Source of the DNA: Bartonella vinsonii subsp. berkhoffii ATCC 51672
Lineage (GTDB): Bacteria > Pseudomonadota > Alphaproteobacteria > Rhizobiales > Rhizobiaceae
NCBI RefSeq assembly: GCF_902825225.1
Contig: NZ_CADEAK010000010.1
Location: forward strand, 1 to 55,085
Length of the DNA: 55,085 nucleotides
Direction of reading: 5' to 3'
In this document: positions 28,586 to 39,397 of the stretch, in pieces
Layout of the letters: each line of letters begins with the position of its first letter
Position numbering within the stretch: the stretch's first letter is position 1
Notes under the pieces: generated by a model
The model's database searches: none
What the model saw: the letters and a program-made list of their open reading frames with translations, nothing else
What the model was told of the DNA's origin: nothing
Program-made: the position numbers and the translations under genes

Positions 28586-29886
28586 CCAAGCCAATTGTTT
28601 TTCAAAATGCTCGCATTATTGATCCGTCACGTACAATTGATGAAATTGGCACTGTCATTGTTGAAAATGGACTGATTACAGCCGCTGGAAAAGAAGCCCT
28701 TAATCAAGGAGTTCCCGAGGGAGCAGAGATTATTAATGCACAAAACAAAGCAATTTTACCCGGACTTGTTGATGCCCGTGTTTTTGTCGGAGAACCAGGA
28801 AATGAACGCCGTGAAACAATTGCGTCAGCAAGTCAATCGGCAGCAGCAGGTGGTATTACGTCTTTCCTTATGATGCCGGATACACATCCCGTTATCGATA
28901 ATGTAGCGCTGGTTAAATTCATTAGGCATACAGCACAAGAAATGTCATCGGTTAATATTTATCCCGTTGCAGCAATCACGCAAGGTTTTCAAGGACAAGA
29001 AATAACCGAATTTGGCCTGCTAAAAGATGCAGGAGCAGTTGCCTTTTGTGAAGGGAAAAAAACACTCCAAAATTCATCTGTTATGCGGCGTGCAATGACC
29101 TATGCACGTGATTTTGATGTTCCATTGATGCACGAAACACAAGATAAGGATCTCTCAGGACAAGGCGTTATCAATGAAGGACTTTTAGCAAGTTGGCTCG
29201 GTCTTTCTGGAATTCCTCGTGAAGCAGAAGTCATCCCACTTGAAAGAGATTTGCGCCTAGCAGCATTAACGCAAACACGCTATCATGCCGCACAAATATC
29301 GACAGCACTCTCTGTTGAAGCACTTCGCTTAGGAAAACAACGAAGTGAGAAGATTTCAGCCGGCGTATCTATTCATCACTTGTCTCTTAATGAAAATGAC
29401 ATTGGTGAATATTGTACCCTTTTTCGTTTTATGCCTCCATTGCGTACAGAAGAAGATCGTAGAGCAATGATTGAAGCAATAAAAGATGGAACAGTAGATA
29501 TTATTGTTTCTTCTCATGATCCTCAGAATCTTGATACAAAACATTTACCATTTAATGAAGCATCTGCTGGCGCCATTGGTATGGAAACCTTATTGAGTGC
29601 CACTTTACGCCTTTATCATGATGAAAGCATCTCCCTTCTACGTCTCACTGAACTTTTATCAACGACACCCGCAAAACTCTTTGGACTCAATGCAGGAACA
29701 CTCAAAAAAGGTGCTTATGCAGACCTTATTTTGCTTGATCTTCATGAACCATGGGTCGTTTCTACAGAGAAGTTGTATTCATATGCGAAAAATACACCTT
29801 TTGAAAATACACCGTTCCAAGGACGTGTTCTTGAAACCTTTGTCAAAGGGCGATCAATTTTTAAAGTCGATCAACAAACGAAATGA
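28582..29886 (+). CDS. Dihydroorotase-like protein, probably non-catalytic partner of PyrB (PyrC')
   Basis: A 434-residue amidohydrolase-fold protein. Where active type I dihydroorotases have D-x-H-x-H after PGLVD, this one reads [14 protein letters not shown], so the metal histidines at 66 and 68 are Arg and Phe. Other segments are normal ([42 protein letters not shown]). This matches the inactive PyrC' type known from pseudomonads, which supports assembly of PyrB; that role is inferred. An active dihydroorotase would have to lie elsewhere. Confidence 0.88.
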   Translation: MTKPIVFQNARIIDPSRTIDEIGTVIVENGLITAAGKEALNQGVPEGAEIINAQNKAILPGLVDARVFVGEPGNERRETIASASQSAAAGGITSFLMMPDTHPVIDNVALVKFIRHTAQEMSSVNIYPVAAITQGFQGQEITEFGLLKDAGAVAFCEGKKTLQNSSVMRRAMTYARDFDVPLMHETQDKDLSGQGVINEGLLASWLGLSGIPREAEVIPLERDLRLAALTQTRYHAAQISTALSVEALRLGKQRSEKISAGVSIHHLSLNENDIGEYCTLFRFMPPLRTEEDRRAMIEAIKDGTVDIIVSSHDPQNLDTKHLPFNEASAGAIGMETLLSATLRLYHDESISLLRLTELLSTTPAKLFGLNAGTLKKGAYADLILLDLHEPWVVSTEKLYSYAKNTPFENTPFQGRVLETFVKGRSIFKVDQQTK

Positions 29887-29894
29887 GATTTTTC

Positions 29895-30530
29895 ATGAAT
29901 GAAGGTGAAATATTTTTTCAATTTTGGACATGGTTTGTTTTTCTGTTGTCTTATCTCATTGGTTCTATCCCATTTGGTCTACTTTTTACGCGTTTGGCTA
30001 AACTTGGCGATGTGAGAACTATTGGTTCTGGAAATATTGGAGCTACAAATGTTTTACGCACAGGAAATAAAAAAGTTGCCGCTCTCACACTTGCTTGCGA
30101 TATCTTGAAGGGAACTGTTGTTGTTCTTATAATAAAATCTTTAAGTACTCCGATAGAGAATGGTATTGTTAATTCACTGGCTGGTTTTTTTGCCTTCTTG
30201 GGACATCTTTTCCCCATATGGCTTAAGTTTAAAGGCGGCAAAGGTGTTGCTACCTATCTTGGTGTGTGCTTAGGGCTCTACTGGCCAGCAGCAATTGTTT
30301 TCATTGTTGTATGGATGGTGATTTTTTTATGTATACGCTATTCTTCATTATCCGCACTCATTGCTGTGGTCATCACTCCAATCTTTTTTTATTTTTCCTA
30401 TCCTTATTTCTATGCGCATTGTATACTCCTAGCTATGAGTATATTGGTGATTATAAAACATCATGCCAATATCGGTAGATTATTAATTGGGAAAGAAAGC
30501 AAGATTGGCACGCAAAACGGGGACAAATAA
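29895..30530 (+). CDS. plsY: Acyl-phosphate:glycerol-3-phosphate acyltransferase
   Basis: Membrane enzyme for the first acylation in phospholipid synthesis. About 211 residues with five or so membrane segments. The three family motifs are visible: [27 protein letters not shown] and [13 protein letters not shown] prefer the ATG at 29895 (GAGA seven bases upstream). The ATG at 29883 overlaps the previous stop and is the alternative. Its 3' end overlaps the dprA frame by 44 bases. Confidence 0.94.
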   Translation: MNEGEIFFQFWTWFVFLLSYLIGSIPFGLLFTRLAKLGDVRTIGSGNIGATNVLRTGNKKVAALTLACDILKGTVVVLIIKSLSTPIENGIVNSLAGFFAFLGHLFPIWLKFKGGKGVATYLGVCLGLYWPAAIVFIVVWMVIFLCIRYSSLSALIAVVITPIFFYFSYPYFYAHCILLAMSILVIIKHHANIGRLLIGKESKIGTQNGDK

Positions 30531-31719
30531 AGGAATCCTTCTCACAGATCGTCAACGTCTAAATTGGTTACGGTTGTTGCGGAGTGAAAATATTGGAGCA
30601 GTAAGTTTTCGCAATCTTATTGATCATTATAAAACAGCAGAAAATGCTTTAGCTGCACTTCCTGAACTGATTAGAAAAGGTGGTCTCTCTACCTCTCTTC
30701 GGATAACAACAAGAGAAGATGCAGAAAAAGAAATGCAAGAAGCCGAAAGGTTAGGTATTCGCTTTGTTGGTATAGGAGAACCAGATTATCCAGCATTTCT
30801 TAAAGTGATAGAAGCATCACCACCGCTTATTGCCATAAAAGGCAATGTTTCCGTTTTTCAGACACCTTCTGTTGGAATTGTGGGATCTCGAAATGCCTCA
30901 GCGGCCGGTAAAAAGCTTGCCTCTCAATTCGCTCATTTTCTTGGTGATGCTGGCTTTACAACAATTTCTGGACTCGCTCGTGGAATTGATAGCATCGTAC
31001 ATCAAGCAAGTCTGTTAACGGGCACAGCCGCAGTAATGGCTGGTGGAATTGATCACATCTATCCTCCTGAAAACAAAAAATTGTACGAGGATATTATTGC
31101 TAACGGTGGAGCTATTATCAGTGAAATGCCTATTGCTTGGAAACCGCGTGCTATTGATTTTCCAAGAAGAAACCGTATTATTGCAGCTCTATCTCTTGGA
31201 CTTTTAGTTGTAGAAGCCGCTATACGATCAGGCTCCTTAATTACCGCACGTCAAGCGGCCGAAATGGGGCGATTGATCTTTGCCATTCCAGGATCTCCAC
31301 TTGATCCAAGATCTATTGGTACAAACAATCTTATTAAAGATGGCGCTTTGCTTACCACACATCCTTCTGATATCATAGAAGCACTCACACCATTAACCTC
31401 AACTCCCACACATTCTCAACTCAATTTTTTTGAAGAATCAGCTTCTTTGCAATTCGAAAAGGAATGTTTTCATTCACCTGATGAAAAAGCCTGTAGTCTC
31501 TCTCCACTTCGAGATGATAAAGAACGCACAGCTGTTCTCTCCGCCCTTTCAACAACTCCAATCGATTTAGAAACACTCCGCACCCATTCAGGTGTTTCAC
31601 TTCCAAATCTTTACCTCTTGCTGGTAGAGCTCGAGCTTGCTGGAAAGCTTATTCGACACTCTGGTGGTTATGTGTCATTGTCGCGTTTGGATCTTCTCCA
31701 AGAGCCTCCGCACTATTAA
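30487..31719 (+). CDS. dprA: DNA-processing protein DprA
   Basis: Single-strand DNA-binding protein that loads RecA during natural transformation. The product has up to 410 residues. A SAM-like N-terminal domain ([18 protein letters not shown]) precedes the Rossmann core ([46 protein letters not shown]). A C-terminal winged helix follows (about 340-405). The TTG at 30505 is an alternative start. plsY-dprA-topA order is usual in Rhizobiales. Confidence 0.94.
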   Translation: MGKKARLARKTGTNKGILLTDRQRLNWLRLLRSENIGAVSFRNLIDHYKTAENALAALPELIRKGGLSTSLRITTREDAEKEMQEAERLGIRFVGIGEPDYPAFLKVIEASPPLIAIKGNVSVFQTPSVGIVGSRNASAAGKKLASQFAHFLGDAGFTTISGLARGIDSIVHQASLLTGTAAVMAGGIDHIYPPENKKLYEDIIANGGAIISEMPIAWKPRAIDFPRRNRIIAALSLGLLVVEAAIRSGSLITARQAAEMGRLIFAIPGSPLDPRSIGTNNLIKDGALLTTHPSDIIEALTPLTSTPTHSQLNFFEESASLQFEKECFHSPDEKACSLSPLRDDKERTAVLSALSTTPIDLETLRTHSGVSLPNLYLLLVELELAGKLIRHSGGYVSLSRLDLLQEPPHY

Positions 31720-31855
31720 TAATGCTTTGTCCTTCTTTGGCAACCATATCCAAAAGCAACGCTAAAAGTGGGCTATGTGCTTGACGCGCCATCTGATTCA
31801 TTTGCTTTGACATATCTGTAATATATTGGATAACTTTTAATTGATTTATAAACAT
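31649..31855 (-). CDS. Small hypothetical protein (68 aa) antisense to the dprA 3' end
   Basis: It begins MFINQLKVIQYITDMSKQMNQ with an AGAGGA ribosome site about six bases upstream of the ATG at 31855. The sequence is amphipathic and helical, with [17 protein letters not shown] in the middle. The first 136 bases lie in otherwise gene-free DNA and the rest overlaps dprA antisense. The good ribosome site and helical protein-like composition argue that it is real. Family not recognised. Confidence 0.55.
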   Translation of the reverse strand: MFINQLKVIQYITDMSKQMNQMARQAHSPLLALLLDMVAKEGQSIINSAEALGEDPNATMTHNHQSVE

Positions 31856-32120
31856 AATCCTCTATCCCTCAGTATTTCCCCTCCTACTTTTCAATAGACG
31901 TTATCTTATTATTTCGCTGTATGTTGTTGTATTAACAGTGGAAAATAAATCATGTAATTCTATATAGGGTGTATTTTAATAATAACAATTACAAGTTGTA
32001 CAATATTAATGTTTTTTATATGGCTAATATTTTTTTATGTGCTCTTCATAAATTGCCATTAGCTATTCCTATGAAAGGAGTTTATAAGAAAGATTTTTAT
32101 TTCAACATTCGGGTAAAATT

Positions 32121-34682
32121 ATGAATATCGTTATCGTTGAATCTCCAGCAAAAGCAAAAACAATTAATAAGTATCTTGGATCTCAATACAAAGTCGTTGC
32201 ATCATTTGGACATGTTCGTGATTTACCCGCAAAAGATGGCTCTGTTTTACCCGATCAAGATTTTTCTATGAAATGGAGTGTAGATTCTGCTGCCACTAAG
32301 CGCTTAAATGAAATAGCAAAAGCCGTCAAAGATGCCGATAGTCTCATTTTAGCAACGGACCCTGATCGTGAAGGAGAAGCCATTTCATGGCATATTCTGG
32401 ATATTCTTCGTCAAAAAAAAGTTTTAAAGGATAAACCTGTTAAACGGGTTGTGTTCAATGCTATTACCAAAAAATCTGTGCTTGATGCCATGAGCAATCC
32501 GCGTGATATTGATATATCACTCGTGGATGCATATCTTGCACGTCGTGCTCTTGATTATCTTGTTGGTTTTACACTCTCCCCTGTTTTGTGGCGTAAACTT
32601 CCCGGTGCACGTTCAGCTGGTCGCGTTCAATCCGTTGCATTGCGTATTATTTGTGATCGTGAGTCAGAAATAGAACATTTTATCAAAGAAGATTATTGGT
32701 CTCTTACAACAAACTTAAAAACCATCCGAAATGATGGTTTCCAAGCAAGATTAACAATGTTTAATCAAAAAAAGATTGGCAAACTTGACATTCAATCTCA
32801 AGAGCAAGCAGATCAAATTCGCATTATGTTGGAGGGAGCAAAATATCGCACACTCAGTGTTGAAGCAAAACCAACAAAGAGAAATCCTTCTCCTCCATTT
32901 ACAACATCCACTTTACAGCAAGCGGCCTCTTCAAAATTAGGTTTTTCAGCCTCTCGTACTATGCAAGTTGCTCAAAAACTTTATGAAGGCGTTGAAATGA
33001 ATGGTGAAATGGCAGGGCTTATTACCTATATGCGTACCGATGGTGTACAAATAGCACCAGAAGCCATTGAGTCAGCACGAAGAGTGATTCATGAAGCCTT
33101 TGGTAATGACTATATTCCTGAAAAACCACACTTTTATTCAACAAAAGCAAAAAACGCACAAGAAGCGCATGAAGCTATCCGCCCAACAGATTTTCAACGC
33201 ACTCCCGATTATGTACGAAATTTCCTCGATAGCGATCAAGCAAAACTCTATGAGCTGATATGGAAGCGCGCTATTGCTAGCCAAATGTGTTCTGCTGAAA
33301 TTGAACGCACAACTGTTGAAATTGAAGCACAGAAAGGAGAAAATAACGCAAATTTACGTGCAACAGGTTCTGTTATTCGTTTTGATGGCTTTATTTCTGT
33401 CTACACTGATCAACGAGAAGAAGAAACCAGTGAAGAAAATGAAACAACACGTTTGCCACAAATTAACGCAGGCGAATCGCTTACAAAAGAAAAAGTTGAA
33501 GCTATACAACATAGCACAGAACCACCTCCTCGTTATTCTGAAGCTTCCCTCATTAAAAAGCTTGAAGAGCTAGGAATTGGTCGACCTTCAACCTATGCAT
33601 CTACATTGTCCACACTTTGTGATCGTGGATATATTGTCATGGATAAACGAAAGCTTATTCCTAATGCAAAAGGACGTATTGTTACAGCCTTTCTTGAAAA
33701 TTTCTTTAATCGCTATGTAGAGTATGGTTTTACAGCAGATCTTGAAGAAAAACTGGATCTTATATCGGATGGAAAACTTTCTTGGAAAGATGTAATGCGT
33801 GATTTTTGGGATGAATTTAACGCATCTATTACCAATATAAAAGAACTCCGTATAACCAATGTTCTTGACGTTTTAAACGTAACATTAGCACCTCTCGCCT
33901 TTCCTCTCCGTGAAGATGGAAGTGATGTCCGCTCTTGTCCGCTTTGTACAAATGGTCAGTTATCCTTAAAGTTAGGGCGTTATGGTGCATTTGTTGGCTG
34001 TTCTAATTATCCCGAATGCAAATATACCCGCCAACTTGGAACAGAGACAGGAGAAGAAAATGATGCCATGCGTAATGATGAACCACTTATGCTTGGTATC
34101 GACCCTGAAACAGGAAAAGATATCTCTCTTCGTAATGGTCGTTTTGGCCCTTATATTCAACTCGGTGAAAGCAAAGAAGCTAAGCGTGTAGGACTACCAA
34201 AAGAATGGCAAGCAGAAACTATAACCTTTGATAAAGCCTTGGCCTTAATATCATTGCCCCGTAAAATTGGCATTCATCCTGAAACAGGCAAAATGATTAC
34301 AGCCACTATTGGACGTTATGGTCCCTATCTGTCACATGATGGCAAGTCTGCTCCTCTTCTTCATACCGATGAAGTTTTTGATATTGGTATTAATCGCGCT
34401 GTTACAGTGCTTGCTGAAAAACAAGGAAATAAAACAACGCGCAGTAGAACAACACCAACAGCACTCGCAACATTAGGAAATCACCCAGATGGGGGAACCA
34501 TTACTGTGCACAATGGACGTTACGGTCCATATGTTAATTGGGGTAAAATTAATGCAACATTGCCAAAAGATAAAGATCCAATTAGTGTAACACTTTCAGA
34601 AGCATTAGAACTTATATCCTCTAAAGCATCCGGCAAAAAAACAACTTCAAAAAGAGCTTCTTCTTCAAAAAAAGAGACATAA
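32121..34682 (+). CDS. topA: DNA topoisomerase I
   Basis: Type IA topoisomerase relaxing negative supercoils, 853 residues. The Toprim domain has IVESPAKAKTI and the DPDREGEAISWH metal motif. SAGRVQSVALRII and the active-site tyrosine segment GLITYMRTDG (near residue 305) follow. The C-terminus carries one four-cysteine zinc ribbon (CPLC ... CSNYPEC, near 605-635). Three or so TopA C-terminal repeats (NGRFGPYIQLG, IGRYGPYLSHDG, NGRYGPYVNWG) and a Lys/Ser-rich tail complete it. Confidence 0.97.
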   Translation: MNIVIVESPAKAKTINKYLGSQYKVVASFGHVRDLPAKDGSVLPDQDFSMKWSVDSAATKRLNEIAKAVKDADSLILATDPDREGEAISWHILDILRQKKVLKDKPVKRVVFNAITKKSVLDAMSNPRDIDISLVDAYLARRALDYLVGFTLSPVLWRKLPGARSAGRVQSVALRIICDRESEIEHFIKEDYWSLTTNLKTIRNDGFQARLTMFNQKKIGKLDIQSQEQADQIRIMLEGAKYRTLSVEAKPTKRNPSPPFTTSTLQQAASSKLGFSASRTMQVAQKLYEGVEMNGEMAGLITYMRTDGVQIAPEAIESARRVIHEAFGNDYIPEKPHFYSTKAKNAQEAHEAIRPTDFQRTPDYVRNFLDSDQAKLYELIWKRAIASQMCSAEIERTTVEIEAQKGENNANLRATGSVIRFDGFISVYTDQREEETSEENETTRLPQINAGESLTKEKVEAIQHSTEPPPRYSEASLIKKLEELGIGRPSTYASTLSTLCDRGYIVMDKRKLIPNAKGRIVTAFLENFFNRYVEYGFTADLEEKLDLISDGKLSWKDVMRDFWDEFNASITNIKELRITNVLDVLNVTLAPLAFPLREDGSDVRSCPLCTNGQLSLKLGRYGAFVGCSNYPECKYTRQLGTETGEENDAMRNDEPLMLGIDPETGKDISLRNGRFGPYIQLGESKEAKRVGLPKEWQAETITFDKALALISLPRKIGIHPETGKMITATIGRYGPYLSHDGKSAPLLHTDEVFDIGINRAVTVLAEKQGNKTTRSRTTPTALATLGNHPDGGTITVHNGRYGPYVNWGKINATLPKDKDPISVTLSEALELISSKASGKKTTSKRASSSKKET

Positions 34683-34685
34683 ATC

Positions 34686-36968
34686 TTGGCTAAAGGTGAA
34701 AAGAAAACAAAATATTTCCACCCATTCAATATGGAACGGCTGCCTAACAAAACAGAAATTCTTTCCTTTATTCATGAGAATCCTGACCGATCAAGTAAAC
34801 GTGAAATTGCCAAAGCCTTTAACTTAAAAGGCAATTCTCGCATCTGGTTAAGAGATATCTTACGTGAGTTAAAGGACCAAGATCTTATATTAAAACAGCG
34901 TAAAAAGGAAATAAGTAGAGAAAAATTACCACCAGTTGCTGTCGTAAAAATCAGCGGGCGTGATAAAGATGGTGATTTTATCGCACAACCTTTTGAATGG
35001 GAAGGGGATACAAAACCAAATATCGTAATACGTTCTTTTCCTCGCATAAAAGGGGCAAGCGTTGGCGTTGGAGATCATATTCTTGTAAAAATTTTTCGAA
35101 ATAAAACGCCTCAAAGCTCTGCTTATATAGGACGAATTATTCGTAAAATTGATGTATCACCAAAGACTACATTTGGTGTTGTCCGAAAATTAAAACCTGA
35201 TCAATGGCGCCTTGACCCTATAAATCGTAAAACGAATGAACTCATTATTGATACCTCTGAATCATCTTCAAAAATGAGGATAGAATCTGGCGATCTTGTT
35301 GAAGTCGAAATTAAAAAAAATACTGGTTATGGATTGAAAAGCGCACAAATAAAAAACGTTTTAGGACGTATTGAGAGTAAAAAAACACTATCAATGATTG
35401 CGCTTCTTTCCAAAGGAATTCCCTATATTTTTCCTGAAGAGGTTCTTGAACAAGTAAAACATATAAAACCTGCCAAGATAGAAAATCGTGAAGATTGGCG
35501 ACAATTGCCGCTTGTTACAATTGATCCTTCAGATGCAAAAGATCATGATGATGCCGTTTATGCAACAAAGGATAAAGACCCTGCAAATCCTAGCGGTTGG
35601 ATTCTTGTCGTCGCAATTGCAGATGTTTCTTACTATATAAAAACGGGAAGTGCTTTAGATAAAGAAGCATTAAAACGGGGCAATTCTATTTATTTTCCTG
35701 ATCACGTTGTGCCAATGCTCCCAGAACAAATTTCTAATAATTTATGTTCTTTACGTGAAGGAAAAGAAAGACCGGCTTTAGCTGTTCGTATGATTTTTGA
35801 TTCAAAAGGTCATAAATTAAGACATAGTTTTCATCGAATTATGATACGTGTGATAGCTAAACTCTCTTATCAAGAGGTACAATTAGCCATTGAGGGAAAG
35901 ATAACTAAAAAAACTGCTCCTCTTATAGAAAATGTCTTACAACCATTATGGCAAGCTTATGGGTGTCTAAAAATCGCACGAAATCGCCGACAACCTCTGG
36001 AATTAGAAATAGCAGAAAAAAAGATTATTCTTGATCAAGATGGATGCATCAAAGATGTTGTAAGTGAAACATATCTAGAAGCACATCGTTTGATTGAAGA
36101 ATTCATGATACAAGCGAATATTTCCGCTTCTGAAACATTAAAAGAACATCATCAGCCCTTCATTTATCGTATCCATGATAAACCCTCTCTTGCAAAGCAA
36201 GAAATACTGCGAAATTTTCTTCAAAGTTTAGGTATATCACTCTCTCGAGGTGTAGAACTTACATCAGCACGCCTTAATAGCATTTTAGCAAAAGTCATGA
36301 ACACCCAACAACAGGAATTGGTCAATCAGGTTATTTTGCGTACACAATCTCAAGCCGAGTATCATCCTAAAAATATCGGCCATTTTGGTTTGAACTTACA
36401 TAACTATACACATTTTACATCACCGATCCGTCGTTATGCTGATCTTATTATTCATCGTGCACTCATTAAAGCCCTAAAACTAGGGAATGACCAATTAACA
36501 GACATACAAGAAGAAAATCTTACAGAAATCGCCACACAAATTTCTCTCTATGAACGCCGTGCAATGATCGCTGAAAGAGAAACCATTGATAGGCTTGTTG
36601 CACATTATTTAACCAACAAAATCGGATGTACTTTTACAGGCCGTGTTTCAGGAGTTACAAAAGCAGGTCTTTTTATCTCACTCGATAAACTCAATACGGA
36701 TGGTTTTGTGCCTATTTCTACTCTTAAAAATGATTATTATTACTTTGATGAAGTCCAGCATATTCTTGTAGGAAAGCGTAGCCACAAAGGCTACCAACTC
36801 AGTGATAAAGTAGAAGTGAAGCTGATAACAGTACAGCCTTTTGCTGGTGCCTTATGCTTTGAGCTCTTAACAGCACCTCGTCCAATAGCCTTTTCATCTA
36901 CATCCTACCATAAGAGCAAATTTATAACGAAAAAACAAAGACACAGCTTTTATGGGAAAAAATATTAA
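34686..36968 (+). CDS. rnr: Ribonuclease R
   Basis: 3'-5' exoribonuclease, 760 residues. The start is a TTG at 34686, four bases after the topA stop. Domains are an N-terminal HTH-like region (SKREIAKAFNLKG), cold-shock-like OB folds, and the RNB catalytic core with DPSDAKDHDDAVYA (near 275-290, metal aspartates). HYTHFTSPIRRYADLIIHR follows, then a C-terminal S1 domain (TFTGRVSGVTKAGLFISL) and a basic tail. Probably co-transcribed with topA. Confidence 0.96.
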   Translation: MAKGEKKTKYFHPFNMERLPNKTEILSFIHENPDRSSKREIAKAFNLKGNSRIWLRDILRELKDQDLILKQRKKEISREKLPPVAVVKISGRDKDGDFIAQPFEWEGDTKPNIVIRSFPRIKGASVGVGDHILVKIFRNKTPQSSAYIGRIIRKIDVSPKTTFGVVRKLKPDQWRLDPINRKTNELIIDTSESSSKMRIESGDLVEVEIKKNTGYGLKSAQIKNVLGRIESKKTLSMIALLSKGIPYIFPEEVLEQVKHIKPAKIENREDWRQLPLVTIDPSDAKDHDDAVYATKDKDPANPSGWILVVAIADVSYYIKTGSALDKEALKRGNSIYFPDHVVPMLPEQISNNLCSLREGKERPALAVRMIFDSKGHKLRHSFHRIMIRVIAKLSYQEVQLAIEGKITKKTAPLIENVLQPLWQAYGCLKIARNRRQPLELEIAEKKIILDQDGCIKDVVSETYLEAHRLIEEFMIQANISASETLKEHHQPFIYRIHDKPSLAKQEILRNFLQSLGISLSRGVELTSARLNSILAKVMNTQQQELVNQVILRTQSQAEYHPKNIGHFGLNLHNYTHFTSPIRRYADLIIHRALIKALKLGNDQLTDIQEENLTEIATQISLYERRAMIAERETIDRLVAHYLTNKIGCTFTGRVSGVTKAGLFISLDKLNTDGFVPISTLKNDYYYFDEVQHILVGKRSHKGYQLSDKVEVKLITVQPFAGALCFELLTAPRPIAFSSTSYHKSKFITKKQRHSFYGKKY

Positions 36969-38279
36969 TTAAATATAAAAAATAATAAAATAGAGAACAT
37001 TTAAACAGAATAAATAATATTAGATAATATTTTTATTTATAAAATTATAATTATATTATTTAATTAACAATAATATAATTATAGAAGAGATTTCTCTGTT
37101 AAATAAATTAAAAAATATGCAAAATTTATATTTCTTTCATTATAAATAAACTTTTCATCAGTCGAATGAAAAAAGCAGTAATTAAGCTCTCCTCATGCTA
37201 AACCATTTTGAATCTTTAAAATGATGTTTTATCTGCAACCATTACAATCATGGATATTGTTGGAATAGCATTGCACTCAACTGATTTAACTTCTAATAAC
37301 TGAGCAAAATATTTCAAAGAATACCACCATTAGCTATAGCAGAACAATTGGCGGAATCTGCTAAAATTTATTATAGCCATCTTTACTGCTCGAATCTCCT
37401 CTAGGTATTGTTAAAACAATAATGGCACATAGAATATTGAAGCTTTCTAAGTTTCTGTTTTATTTTGCAAAGCAATTTGAATTGTGTTCATTTCAAGATT
37501 TATATGAGGTTTCATACTATTCACGAAAGTAAGGACACAAAAACGCAGATCTTTTACTACTGGCTGCATCTTTATTGTACTGGAAAAATTGTGGCTTAAA
37601 AATTAAGCGGGTTTTAAAAAAGAACCCCTACATGCTATTTTGCCCCTTTCCAATTCAATAATGACAGTATTTATTATAGTATTGTCCAAATGGAAAATTT
37701 ATTTCTTATAACACAGTTTATCCATGAGTATAATAAAATAAGCTGCACATTTTATTGGCAATACACAGCTTTGGTAATATTTTCACTAATCCCTATCCGA
37801 ATTTATAAACAATCATGGAAAAGATCATCGCTCTCCACTAATGGGCTGCACTCTCTTTAGGATTTGGTGGAACTTTTATGGTCCCATAGATAATAAAACA
37901 TCAATGGCTTTTGATATTTGCTCTCTTTCCCTCTAATGTAATTTCACGTCTTTATACAATCGGGCTTGCTTATCTAATGGGTGTATCACAAAGCGCATAA
38001 ACTTGCTCCTGCTTACTCTGCTTTTTTGTTATGAAACCAATATGGTTCAACCATTCGAGACAGAGTATGAGATATCTTTAAACCAGTTGATTTTTCAAAA
38101 ACAGTGATGAGTTTTTTCGCTTATATATTATTTTAGTGTTTGTACAATGCATAAGGAAATTAATCAGCTCTTGACTTTTTTTAGAACATCCGTAGTGTTG
38201 GCAAAAAATCTGATTACATGAGAAATAGATTTTGATAGCAAGATAATATCGTTTTCAGTATAAATAGGATTCCTAAATT
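36969..38279. other. 1.3-kb gene-free stretch, probably decayed DNA
   Basis: No frame of gene length. Short protein-like fragments separated by stops can be read on the plus strand at about 37820-38030 (for example WAALSLGFGGTFMVP, then LYTIGLAYLMGVSQS). They have the hydrophobic character of a membrane transporter remnant, but the family is not clear. A hairpin-like GGGTTTT...AGAACCC lies near 37602-37627. The last ~100 bases should hold the rpmG promoter; TTGACT at 38173-38178 could be a -35. Confidence 0.4.
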
Positions 38280-38447
38280 ATGGCTAAGGCAGCAACCATT
38301 AAGATCAAGCTTTTATCAACTGCAGATACTGGTTTTTTCTATGTCACAAAGAAAAACAGCCGTACAATGACTGACAAAATGAGTAAACGTAAATATGATC
38401 CAGTTGTGAAAAAACACGTCGAATTTAAAGAAACAAAAATTAAATAA
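38280..38447 (+). CDS. rpmG: 50S ribosomal protein L33
   Basis: A 55-residue ribosomal protein, [20 protein letters not shown] at its start, then the basic core [20 protein letters not shown] and a VEFKETKIK end. It is the cysteine-free form of L33, common in alphaproteobacteria. It stands alone. Confidence 0.95.
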   Translation: MAKAATIKIKLLSTADTGFFYVTKKNSRTMTDKMSKRKYDPVVKKHVEFKETKIK

Positions 38448-38502
38448 CGGATTGTACCACTTAACCGATGGGTTTTGCAGTTGAAAATCAATACAGTTTT
38501 AT

Positions 38503-38541
38503 TCCTCTTCAAAATCATTCTCTTGAGGGGTGTTTTTTTTA
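38503..38541 (+). terminator. Probable terminator after rpmG
   Basis: CCTCTTCAA and TTGAGGGG form an imperfect stem, followed by TGTTTTTTTT. One bulge; no other gene end is near. Confidence 0.55.
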
Positions 38542-38734
38542 AGTTAAAGAAATACTATATCTGTAATCTGCACGTTTTATATGAACTTGGATAGGTTGAC
38601 TTATTTTCTGGTTGCCTATTTTTATTATAGTCATACGTCTTATCACGATATTACATTTGATCTGCTTATGTAACCGAAACACAAGGCTCATATATAAAAA
38701 GATTTTCTTATTATCATGAGATATTATCGAGGAA

Positions 38735-39367
38735 ATGGAAAATTTGATAAAAACTATGAGTGCTTCTCATTCAATCAAACATGTTATAATGGCAGTTTTT
38801 TTATTTCATGAAAAAAAATACCATTTTAATTCAAGAGGCTTTAATTTAAAGTTTATCGGTTTTAGCTTTTTTGTCGCTACGACCTTTTTTATCATTATAA
38901 CGATTTATTTTAAGCATAATCAAACACTCTCTCAAAAAGAATATTCTTCTTCTAAAGCATTTGTCGAAGGTCATGCCTCCATTATTGATGGCGATTCAAT
39001 CATGATTTCTTCTGTTACAATCCGGCTTGCAGGAATTGATGCTCCTGAACTCCACCAATTCTGTGGTAAAAAAGATGCACGCTATCCTTGTGGGCTCGAG
39101 GCAAAAAAATACTTAGAACAACTCACAGCAAATCAACTTGTTAGATGTTACTGGCATAAAAAAGATAAATATCGCCGTAGCCTTGCAACATGTAAAACAA
39201 AAGAAATCAGCAACATCAACGCAACACTTGTACAAAATGGTTGGGCTGTAAGTTACTATGACTATCCTGAAGAAGAGCAAAAAGCCAAAAAGACAAAAAA
39301 AGGGATATGGCAATCAAATTTCCAACGACCAAAAGAATGGCGAAAAGCACATCCTCGAACAGAATAA
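38735..39367 (+). CDS. Membrane-anchored thermonuclease (SNase-like)
   Basis: A 210-residue protein. After a variable N-terminus a membrane helix (about 43-60) leads to a staphylococcal-nuclease domain (about 75-200). Catalytic-type residues are visible: Arg in VTIRLAGIDAPEL, Glu in CGLEAKKYLEQL and Arg in KDKYRRSLATC. Calcium-site aspartates lie in IIDGDSI and GIDAPEL. Likely a periplasmic nuclease. The ATG at 38735 has GAGG only two bases away, so a later ATG (38756) may be used. Confidence 0.85.
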   Translation: MENLIKTMSASHSIKHVIMAVFLFHEKKYHFNSRGFNLKFIGFSFFVATTFFIIITIYFKHNQTLSQKEYSSSKAFVEGHASIIDGDSIMISSVTIRLAGIDAPELHQFCGKKDARYPCGLEAKKYLEQLTANQLVRCYWHKKDKYRRSLATCKTKEISNINATLVQNGWAVSYYDYPEEEQKAKKTKKGIWQSNFQRPKEWRKAHPRTE

Positions 39368-39397
39368 GAAAAATATTCTTTAACCTTGTATCTGCCA

